From positions 1 to 64,000 of the forward strand of contig CAXTIG010000019.1 in NCBI GenBank assembly GCA_964244295.1: a stretch of DNA of 64,000 nt. Direction: 5' to 3'. Every line of letters starts with the position of its first letter. Position 1 is the first letter of the stretch. This document shows, one piece after another, positions 58,319 through 64,000 of this stretch. This stretch comes from JAJAZB01 sp964244295. GTDB lineage: Bacteria > Bacteroidota > Bacteroidia > Cytophagales > Spirosomataceae. The translations under genes were made by a program, and so were the position numbers. The notes under the pieces are model-generated. The model saw only the letters and a program-made list of their open reading frames with translations. It did not search any database and had not been told where the DNA came from.

Positions 58319-58471
58319 GAGGCAGAGGAGTTGAATGGTTCGCCGGAAATTAACCATTTTGCCCAAACAACGAAAATAGTCTCCTCAAAACCAGCGATTT
58401 TTCCGAAACCCCGTAGTTTTACCAACCTTAGGACGTTACGCAACGTCATTAAAATTGCGTCTAAACGTCTG

Positions 58472-58543
58472 TCCCGCAGATAGCGCAGATTTTCGCAGAA
58501 GTCTCGCCATCCATTTCTGCGAAAATCTGCGCCATCTGCGGGA
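58472..58543. repeat. 29-bp inverted repeat (28 of 29 paired), CGCAGATTTTCGCAGA type
   Basis: Arms are at 58472-58500 and 58515-58543 with one A/G difference (GATAGCG versus GATGGCG). The 14-base loop is GTCTCGCCATCCAT. It lies upstream of the nucleoside deaminase gene, 50 bases before its ATG. Confidence 0.9.
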
Positions 58544-58592
58544 AACTCAAGACTCCTTGCGTAAGTCCTACAATCTAAAAACGACCCCTTCC

Positions 58593-59066
58593 ATGCCGCA
58601 GGACCCGCAGCAATTCATGCAAAAAGCCGTCGCGCTTTCCTTCCAGGGTCAGCGCAACGGCGCGGGCGGGCCGTTTGGCGCAGTGGTGGTGAAAGACGGC
58701 GTCGTGGTAGGTCAGGGCCACAACCGCGTCACCTCCACCAACGACCCCACCGCCCACGCCGAGGTCGTCGCCATCCGCGATGCCTGCCAGAACCTGAACA
58801 CGCACCAACTCACCGGCTGCGAACTTTACACCTCCTGCGAACCCTGCCCGATGTGCCTGGGGGCCATTTACTGGGCGCGCCCTGACCGGGTGTATTTCGC
58901 CAACACCCGCCACGACGCCGCCCGCGTGGGTTTCGATGATGCCTTCATCTACGACGAAGTCCCCCTCCCGCCCGACCAGCGAAAAATCGAAATGATTCAC
59001 CTGCCACTGACCGCCGCGAAGGCGGCGTTTGAGGAGTGGACGGAGAGCGGGAAGGTGCTGCACTAA
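58593..59066 (+). CDS. Nucleoside/guanine deaminase of the cytidine deaminase superfamily
   Basis: A 157-residue zinc enzyme. It has the CDA signature T-A-H-A-E-V-V-A-I (zinc His and catalytic Glu) and S-C-E-P-C-P-M-C-L-G-A-I-Y-W-A (two zinc cysteines). The surrounding sequence (G-G-P-F-G-A-V-V-V-K-D-G, Y-F-A-N-T-R-H-D-A-A-R-V-G-F-D-D) fits GuaD-type guanine deaminases more than TadA, which usually carries additional tRNA-contact residues. The start at 58593 gives the expected N terminus. It would convert guanine to xanthine in purine salvage. Confidence 0.88.
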   Translation: MPQDPQQFMQKAVALSFQGQRNGAGGPFGAVVVKDGVVVGQGHNRVTSTNDPTAHAEVVAIRDACQNLNTHQLTGCELYTSCEPCPMCLGAIYWARPDRVYFANTRHDAARVGFDDAFIYDEVPLPPDQRKIEMIHLPLTAAKAAFEEWTESGKVLH

Positions 59067-59073
59067 TTCTAGC

Positions 59074-59162
59074 GTTGTCATCCTGGAAGGACCTTGTTGG
59101 AATACCGTTTTGCTACATGAAATGCTCACGGTAGTCCAACAAGGTCCTTCCAGGATGACAAC
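59074..59162. repeat. Perfect 27-bp inverted repeat, GTCATCCTGGAAGGACC family
   Basis: Arms at 59074-59100 and 59136-59162 match exactly. An inner TACCGT/ACGGTA pair (59103-59108, 59128-59133) extends the stem past two mismatched bases on each side. It begins seven bases after the deaminase stop and lies between convergent genes. Confidence 0.93.
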
Positions 59163-59170
59163 AGTTTTGG

Positions 59171-61093
59171 TTACTTTCCCACTACCCACTGCACCCCCGC
59201 CGCCCCCCACCTTCCCGGCTGCTCCACAAACCCGTGCTCGTAGTACCGCTGGCCGAGCAGGTTCGTCACGTCCAGAAAAAACCGGCCCTGCGGCCGCGAC
59301 CAGGTCAGACGCGTGTCCACCAACTGCACCGCCGCGTAGCGTTGGGGTGGGGTGGTGGCGTCCCACTGGTACTCGCCTTCGCGCTGCTTGACCGTGTACC
59401 AGGCATCGAGGCTGAGGTTGCGCGCCAGTCGGAAATTGGCCCCGAAGCTGAGTTTGTGTCGCAAATAATTGAGCGTGTAAAACGACTGGAAGCCCTCCGC
59501 CTGCCGGTCGGCGCGGAGGTAGGCGTAATTAATCGTGAGCCGCTGTACCCAGTAATTTTCTTTGGAAAGCCGCCGCGCCAGCTTCAGCGCGTAGGAAACT
59601 TCCACCCCGATCAGCCCCAGATTCTGGATATTTTCCGTCCGGGGAATCGGTTGGTCGGGTCGCTTGGTTTTGTCGATGGCCGTGCTGGTTTGCCGGTGAA
59701 AAACCGCGAACGTGGCCGTTTCCGTGCTGGAAAACCGCTTCGTACCCAGTTCGTAGGTCCAGGCTTTTTCGGGGCGGAGGTTGGGGTCGGCCACCAGCGT
59801 GGCCGAGTTGAGGTAGAGTTCGGTGAAGGTCGGGTAGCGCAGCGAGCGGTTCAGGCTGCCGTACACGGTGCTGCGTTCGCCGAGGGCGTAGGAGGCGTCG
59901 AGGCCCGGAAACCAGTCGGTGCCAAACTGCGAATTGACGTTCACGAGCGTACCGCCCACCAGCGTCAGGTTGCCCCAACGCTTGAGTTGTTCCCCATAAA
60001 AATTGACGTTGTCGCGGTCTTTTCCTTTCGTGTAAAACTGCCCGAAGGCCCCCGGCACTTCTTTCGGCACGGCAAGCGCATCGCCGAGGCGGTTGCTGAC
60101 GATGCTTTCGCGCCGCCACTCCGCCCCGAACGAGGTCACGCCCCAGGCGCTGACGTAGCGGTTGCGCCACTCCAGGTTGACCACGTCGGTGCGGTGGTAA
60201 TTGACCGACGCGGGTTTCAACGTGCGGTAGTTGTCGAAATCGTAGAGGTCGTGGTGCCGCCGCCAGGTGCCGGTCAGGGTCGAAAACAACTTTTCCCCCA
60301 GCGTCCGGCTGGCCTGGGCAATGACGAACTGCGACTTCACCGCTTCGTACTGTTCGTAAAATTTCGGACTGTAAAAATTGGCCGCCCCGAAGCGGTTGTC
60401 GAGAAAACCCGCCTGCACCGAGAGCGCCGTTTTGCTCACGTCGAAAGCCAGCCGTCCGTACAAGTTGTGCCGGTCGAAGGCCGTGTTGCGGGCAAATCCA
60501 TCGCTCCGAATTTTCTCGGCGGCCAGCAAGGCGCTGACGTTTTGGGCGCGGTGACTGAGGGCCAAGTTCCCCTGAAACAGCCCGTGCTGTCCGCCCGTCA
60601 GGCCCAGCCGCAACTGACTCGGCAGGGCCTTTTTAGTTAAAATATTGATGACGCCCGAAAATGCACTTGGCCCGAATACCCGCGAATCGCCGCCTTGCAA
60701 CACCTCGATTTTTTCGATTAAATCAATCGGCAGGGGCAAATTGAGCGCGTGGTGGCCGGTTTGGGGGTCGTTGAATTTCACGCCATCTACCAAAATCAGG
60801 GTCTGGTCGAAGTTGCCGCCCCGGATGCTCACGTCGGCCTGCACGCCCAGCGGTGCCCGCGAGCGCACGTCCACGTTGAGGGCGTACTGCAAAATCCCGT
60901 CGAGGGTTTTCACGGGGGCCTGCTCGATGTCGCGGGCCGTGATGACGGTCACGTTGCGGGCGGTTTGGCGGAGGTCAGTCGGCTGAAAATTGGCCGTCAC
61001 CGTCACCTCGGTCAGGGCCGTGGCGGTGGAATCCTGGGCAGAGGCGGGTTTTGCGGTAAAAAAGAAAAGTAGAAAAAGTAGGAAACGCTGCAT
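59171..61093 (-). CDS. TonB-dependent receptor, BtuB/FecA-like
   Basis: A 640-residue outer-membrane receptor without the Ig-like N-terminal domain of the other two. It has a signal peptide (F-L-L-F-L-L-F-F-F-T-A-K-P-A-S-A), a TonB-box-like stretch T-E-V-T-V-T-A-N near residue 28, and a plug about 35-160 (A-R-N-V-T-V-I-T-A-R-D-I-E, V-S-I-R-G-G-N-F-D-Q-T-L-I-L-V-D-G-V-K-F-N-D, R-V-F-G-P-S-A-F-S-G-V-I-N-I-L). A 22-stranded barrel follows, ending with the aromatic-rich G-A-A-G-V-Q-W-V-V-G-K. Length and pattern resemble cobalamin or ferric-siderophore receptors. No transport partners are in the window, so the ligand is not assigned. Confidence 0.9.
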   Translation of the reverse strand: MQRFLLFLLFFFTAKPASAQDSTATALTEVTVTANFQPTDLRQTARNVTVITARDIEQAPVKTLDGILQYALNVDVRSRAPLGVQADVSIRGGNFDQTLILVDGVKFNDPQTGHHALNLPLPIDLIEKIEVLQGGDSRVFGPSAFSGVINILTKKALPSQLRLGLTGGQHGLFQGNLALSHRAQNVSALLAAEKIRSDGFARNTAFDRHNLYGRLAFDVSKTALSVQAGFLDNRFGAANFYSPKFYEQYEAVKSQFVIAQASRTLGEKLFSTLTGTWRRHHDLYDFDNYRTLKPASVNYHRTDVVNLEWRNRYVSAWGVTSFGAEWRRESIVSNRLGDALAVPKEVPGAFGQFYTKGKDRDNVNFYGEQLKRWGNLTLVGGTLVNVNSQFGTDWFPGLDASYALGERSTVYGSLNRSLRYPTFTELYLNSATLVADPNLRPEKAWTYELGTKRFSSTETATFAVFHRQTSTAIDKTKRPDQPIPRTENIQNLGLIGVEVSYALKLARRLSKENYWVQRLTINYAYLRADRQAEGFQSFYTLNYLRHKLSFGANFRLARNLSLDAWYTVKQREGEYQWDATTPPQRYAAVQLVDTRLTWSRPQGRFFLDVTNLLGQRYYEHGFVEQPGRWGAAGVQWVVGK

Positions 61094-61120
61094 GAGGTTT
61101 TTTTGGAAGAAAGGAATTCT

Positions 61121-61233
61121 TCCCGGCGCTGTCATCCAGAGCGTAGCGAAGGCCCTTTCGCGCTTACCTCCCAACTGGCCCAGAGGGTGGAGGCGAAAGG
61201 TCCTTCGCTGCGCTCTGGATGACAGCGCCGGGA
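61121..61233. repeat. 41-bp inverted repeat (39 of 41 paired), GTCATCCAGAGCG(C/T)AGCGAA family
   Basis: Arms at 61121-61161 and 61193-61233 differ at two sites (GCGTAGCG versus GCGCAGCG; GGCCC versus GGACC). It lies just upstream of the third TonB receptor gene and is the less perfect relative of the repeat at 52726. Confidence 0.92.
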
Positions 61234-61267
61234 GGGTTTGGGAAAAATAAGGGAATCGAAGTCTGAC

Positions 61268-61302
61268 AAACTTCCCGGAAGTTTAAAACTTCCCGGAAGT
61301 TT
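61268..61302. repeat. Direct repeat of ACTTCCCGGAAGTTT
   Basis: Two tandem copies of the near-palindromic ACTTCCCGGAAGTTT separated by AAA. The related inverted arrangement is at 35541-35573. It abuts the stop of the acyl-CoA-ligase-like gene at 61301. Confidence 0.85.
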
Positions 61303-62653
61303 ACGGGCGCGAATCTTCCTCGCCAAACAGCCGCAACACGGCTTCGTAATCGATTTTGCCGGTGTCACGGCGGGGCAGGTTGGCGAATTCGGCGCTGCGG
61401 CGGGGTTGCTTGGCCGGGGGTAAGTTTTTAAGCAAAAACTGACGGAGTTCGCGGCCGTAATCGACCGGCGGAGCCTGGGAATGGCGGGCGCTGAAGGCCA
61501 AGAACACATCGTGCGAGCCATCGGCGCGGCGCTTGCCCACGGCGGCGACGTCCCGCACGAAGGGCAGTTGGCGGGCCGTATTTTCAAGTTCTTCGGCGAA
61601 TACGTTCAGCCCCCGGCGGTTGAACATCCTCCCTGCCCGGCCCAGGAGCACGAGCCGGTCGTCTTCCCAGGTTCCCAGGTCGAACACGGATTTCACGCCC
61701 CGAAAATCCGGCGAGACGTAGGGGCTTTCCACCAAAATCTGCCCCTCGTCAATGCGGATGTTCACGCCCGGAAAAGCCCGGCCCACCGAGTAGCCGAAGC
61801 GCAGGATTTCCTCGTTCTGGTGGTAGCTCACGTGACCCAGTTCGGCGGCCCCGTAGTATTCGGTCAGGCGGGCGTTGGGGCAGGCGGCCAGCAGACCACG
61901 GGCCGTTTCGGCGTCGAGTTTTTCCCCCGCGCTCACCAGCGATTTCAGGCCGGGCAGGCTCCCGGCTTTCGTCGCCCAGAGCCGGTAGTGCGAGGGCACC
62001 AGAAACACCGAACTGATGCGTTGTTCCTCGATTTGCCGGAGCCAGCTTCCCGCCGAGGCCAGGGTGGTCAACACCACCGTGCCGCCCTGCCAGAGCAGGT
62101 AGAGGGCAGCGTTGAGGTTGGCCGAATACGCCAGCGCGTCGAGCACCAGCAGGCGGTCGTCGGGGCCGATGCCGAATACCTCGCTCTGGTGCGGAAAGGC
62201 CGACACCCAGCACTGGTAGTCCTTGAAAATTACTTTCGGCGCAGCCTCGGTGCCGGAAGTGAGCACGCCCAAAAAGCGGTCGGATGGCTTCGCCGGGTGG
62301 ATTTCTTCCGGGGAAAGTGGGGGCGCGTCGGGCAGTTGCGCGGCGGTAGAATCGTCGAGCAACGCGGCGTGGTGGGCGGTCTGGAGTTGCCCGATTTGAG
62401 CGGGCTTGACTTGTTGGGAAGCAAAAATCGCGGTCTTGCCCACGGCCATCGCGCCGAGCAAATCGAGCAGGTTTTCGGTTGGGTCGGATTGGGCGAGTAG
62501 CAGGGTTTTCTCCGAAAAACCCGCCTGGATTTTTGCCCCCCGCGCCAAAATTTCCTCTGCCAACGCCGCGTAAGTCAGGCGACGATCGCCGGACACGAGG
62601 GCTTCTTTTTCGGGAAAAGCCTGGGCGGTTTGGAAGAGCTTGGAAAGAATCAC
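61301..62653 (-). CDS. AMP-binding enzyme (acyl-CoA synthetase-like, ANL family)
   Basis: A 450-residue adenylate-forming enzyme, shorter than the usual 500-560. ANL motifs are recognisable: L-T-S-G-T-E-A-A-P-K-V-I (phosphate loop, with E replacing the usual T/S-G), Y-G-A-A-E-L-G (A5), L-G-R-A-G-R-M-F-N-R-R-G-L-N-V (A8), and R-R-D-T-G-K-I-D-Y (A10 with catalytic Lys). It should activate a carboxylate to an acyl-AMP. GTG at 62653 is preferred as start (V/M-I-L-S-K-L-F-Q-T-A); the ATG at 62737 lies in the extragenic repeat. The thiolase gene 320 bases upstream suggests a small acyl-metabolism unit. Confidence 0.8.
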   Translation of the reverse strand: MILSKLFQTAQAFPEKEALVSGDRRLTYAALAEEILARGAKIQAGFSEKTLLLAQSDPTENLLDLLGAMAVGKTAIFASQQVKPAQIGQLQTAHHAALLDDSTAAQLPDAPPLSPEEIHPAKPSDRFLGVLTSGTEAAPKVIFKDYQCWVSAFPHQSEVFGIGPDDRLLVLDALAYSANLNAALYLLWQGGTVVLTTLASAGSWLRQIEEQRISSVFLVPSHYRLWATKAGSLPGLKSLVSAGEKLDAETARGLLAACPNARLTEYYGAAELGHVSYHQNEEILRFGYSVGRAFPGVNIRIDEGQILVESPYVSPDFRGVKSVFDLGTWEDDRLVLLGRAGRMFNRRGLNVFAEELENTARQLPFVRDVAAVGKRRADGSHDVFLAFSARHSQAPPVDYGRELRQFLLKNLPPAKQPRRSAEFANLPRRDTGKIDYEAVLRLFGEEDSRP

Positions 62654-62790
62654 GGTGGGGTGTTTTTGGGAAATTTGGGTGGGGGTTTTTGGAAGGGTGG
62701 ATTTTTGACGGACATAAAATCCCTCCGTCCCCGTCATTGCGAGCGGAGGTTAACAAATCGAGCGGAGCGAGAATTGTTAACCGGAGCGAA

Positions 62791-62806
62791 GCGGTCCGCC
62801 GCTGCG
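62791..62806 (+). repeat. 16-bp inserted unit GCGGTCCGCCGCTGCG (left arm only)
   Basis: Lies between CCGGAGCGAA and GCAATCCCC. The right arm (62877-62908) reads straight through, and removal gives exact complementarity over 32 bases. Confidence 0.87.
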
Positions 62807-62828
62807 GCAATCCCCTCCCGAAGACCAA

Positions 62829-62842
62829 ACGGTCCGTCGCAC
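62829..62842 (+). repeat. 14-bp inserted unit ACGGTCCGTCGCAC, diverged relative of the 16-bp unit
   Basis: Lies between GACCAA and GGTAGCT in the left arm. The right arm reads AGCTACCTTGGTC without interruption. It shares ACGGTCCG-CGC with the 16-bp unit. Confidence 0.75.
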
Positions 62843-62973
62843 GGTAGCTCAACCCAAGTGGCTGCCCGAAGCTACCTTGGTCTTCGGGAGGGGATTGCTT
62901 CGCTCCGGGTGAAAGACCTCGCTTCGCTCATTCTTTCACCCTCCGCTCGCAATGACGGGTAGTCAACCTTGTT

Positions 62974-64000
62974 TTACTCATCCATTCCTAACTTCTCAAT
63001 CAAAACCGCCACCCCCAGGCCCCCGGCGGCGGCGGCCGTGACCAGCCCCAGCCGTCCGCCGGTCAGGGTCAGCGTCCGCATCAGGTGCAGGGTGTTGATG
63101 GCTCCGGAGGCTCCGAAGGGGTGCCCGTAGGCCAAATTTCCCCCAAACTTATTGATTTTTTCGGCGGGAAGCCCCCAGTGCCGGGCAAAGGCCAGGGGCT
63201 TGACGGCGAACGATTCGTTGACTTCAAACAAATCCACGTCGGCAATCACCCGCCCGGTTTGGGCCAGCAATTTTTCCGTGGCCCAAATCACGCCGAGCGG
63301 AGCGAGGTGCGGCGGGCCACCCGCCAGCGCCGAAGCGACCACGCGAAAGGCAGGTTTCAAACTCATTTTTTCGCAAAAATCTGAACTGCCCAGCAGCAGC
63401 AACCCCACCCCGTCGTGGCGGTGGGCGGCGGTGGTGTGGTCGGTCAGGCGGGGCGTCTGACCCGCCCGCAGGGTCTCGACGCGCAGATTCGGGCGAATAG
63501 GTTGGTCTACCCATACGTCACCCCAGGGTATGATGCTGGTTTTCAGGTGTTCATCGGCGACCGTCTGCGCGGCCCGTCGGTGGCTTTCCGCCGTCCATGC
63601 CATCAATTCTTCCTTTGAAATTCCGGTGGCGAGGGCCGCGTTTTCGGCGGCTTCCATCAAATCCAATCCGCCGAAATTTTCCGGGGCAAATTGGGCGCGT
63701 TCGTAAAAATCGGTCTCTTTGGTAAACCGCTCGTCGCGGGGGTGGTACTGGCGGCGCGGGGCGAGGCTGGCGCTTTCCATCCCGCCCACGAGCAGGCAGG
63801 CGGACTGCCCGCTTTTGAGTTGGGCCTCCCCTACCGCCAACGCCCGCAGGCCCGCCCCGCATTGAAAATCAATCGTGGTGGCGGGAATGGTGGGCGAAAA
63901 ACCGGCTTCCAGCAACGCGTACCGGGCCGGGTTGCCGCCCGTGCCGACGGCGGTACCGAGCAGGAGTTCGTCCAGTTCGGTGTCGAGAAGCGGGTATTTT
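62974..64000 (-). CDS. Thiolase family protein, N terminus outside the window; C-terminal catalytic Cys missing
   Basis: The last about 341 residues of a thiolase, open to the window end (L-L-L-G-T-A-V-G-T-G-G-N-P-A-R precedes the catalytic region). The nucleophilic cysteine is present in D-F-Q-C-G-A-G-L-R-A-L, V-N-E-S-F-A-V (N-E-A-F block) is there, and the histidine is in Y-G-H-P-F-G-A-S-G-A. The C-terminal C-x-G-G-G motif, whose cysteine acts as acid/base in biosynthetic and degradative thiolases, reads T-A-A-A-A-G-G-L-G, with Ala in the Cys position. It may act on acyl chains by a modified mechanism or be non-decarboxylating/inactive. It pairs with the AMP-binding gene downstream. Confidence 0.85.
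   Translation of the reverse strand, partial: KYPLLDTELDELLLGTAVGTGGNPARYALLEAGFSPTIPATTIDFQCGAGLRALAVGEAQLKSGQSACLLVGGMESASLAPRRQYHPRDERFTKETDFYERAQFAPENFGGLDLMEAAENAALATGISKEELMAWTAESHRRAAQTVADEHLKTSIIPWGDVWVDQPIRPNLRVETLRAGQTPRLTDHTTAAHRHDGVGLLLLGSSDFCEKMSLKPAFRVVASALAGGPPHLAPLGVIWATEKLLAQTGRVIADVDLFEVNESFAVKPLAFARHWGLPAEKINKFGGNLAYGHPFGASGAINTLHLMRTLTLTGGRLGLVTAAAAGGLGVAVLIEKLGMDE

Larger units (their letters stand above)
62733..62957. repeat. Composite nested inverted repeat, GTCATTGCGAGCGGAG type
   Basis: The outer 20-bp arms (CCCGTCATTGCGAGCGGAGG and its complement) enclose two different 38-base inserts, one per arm, each forming its own hairpin (GTTAACAA...TTGTTAAC; GGTGAAAGA...TCTTTCACC). 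The arms then pair again over 32 bases once a 16-base unit (62791-62806) is removed from the left arm, and beyond that over seven more once a 14-base unit (62829-62842) is removed. It fills most of the 320-base spacer; no gene is seen in it. Confidence 0.9.

Noticed and set aside
62654..62737. ATG at 62737 as start of the AMP-binding enzyme
   Set aside because: The codon lies within the GTCATTGCGAG repeat; residues before 62653 show no homology. Not fully excluded.
19051..62957. Inverted repeats as a CRISPR array
   Set aside because: Units are dispersed, of different sequence, without regular spacers, leader or cas genes.
1..64000. rRNA, tRNA, tmRNA or riboswitch genes
   Set aside because: Looked for the T-loop GGTTCGAATCC pattern and conserved rRNA blocks by eye and found none in spacers; small ncRNAs cannot be excluded.

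Overview
The window looks like chromosomal DNA of a member of the Bacteroidota, most likely the order Cytophagales (a Spirosoma- or Larkinella-like bacterium). The clues are the gliding genes gldA and gldD, three TonB-dependent receptors, a DUF4270 lipoprotein next to a short glycogen-synthase-like gene, AIM24/TIGR00266 and Uma2 proteins, and promoters of the TTTG / TAnnTTTG type with no obvious Shine-Dalgarno sites. Most of the window is GC-rich. I see no rRNA, tRNA, CRISPR array, phage or IS transposase gene.

Layout. 1-11 kb: an esterase tail, Uma2 proteins (one intact, one decayed, one lacking an acidic residue), an NTF2-like exported protein, a TonB receptor, Rid and DinB proteins, a TPR protein and a CocE-type hydrolase. 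11-23 kb: glmS with an S41 protease, DUF4270 with the glycogen-synthase-like half protein, then panC-panD, a flippase-like membrane protein, the heptose adenylyltransferase rfaE2, a zinc metallopeptidase and a lipoprotein-like methyltransferase. 23-32 kb: gltX, RidA, DinB, YebC, Uma2, a cysteine desulfurase and a second TonB receptor. 32-38 kb: a minus-strand envelope/redox group (di-heme peroxidase, DsbD-alpha-like protein, M19 dipeptidase, YceI, TlpA-like thioredoxin), partly translationally coupled. 38-48 kb: phytanoyl-CoA dioxygenase with an SDR, gldA, an amino acid permease, an AT-rich gene for a large RNA-polymerase-like DNA-binding protein, gldD, GNAT and a double ABC ATPase. 48-64 kb: a MarR regulator with its probable operators and target, two tandem 117-residue paralogues, acyl-CoA dehydrogenase, an AsmA-like protein, dipeptidyl peptidase IV, a nucleoside deaminase, a third TonB receptor, an acyl-CoA-ligase-like enzyme and a thiolase that runs off the end.

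The most unusual feature lies between the genes. About two dozen spacers carry long, often perfect inverted repeats (arms up to 56 bp) of several unrelated sequence families, many touching a stop codon and most without the T-tract of a terminator. In several of them one arm carries an extra 16-bp unit, [A/G]CGGTCCGCCGCTGCG or a close variant. Removing that unit on paper restores exact pairing with the other arm, or agreement with a related copy elsewhere in the window. This looks like a very small insertion module that targets extragenic hairpins. I know of no described system that explains it.

The second notable item is the AT-rich gene at 42854-44809. It appears to combine two RNA polymerase alpha-CTD-like domains, a possible sigma region 4-like helix and two delta/HARE-like winged helices. 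Functions here are read from sequence by eye; no database search was run.
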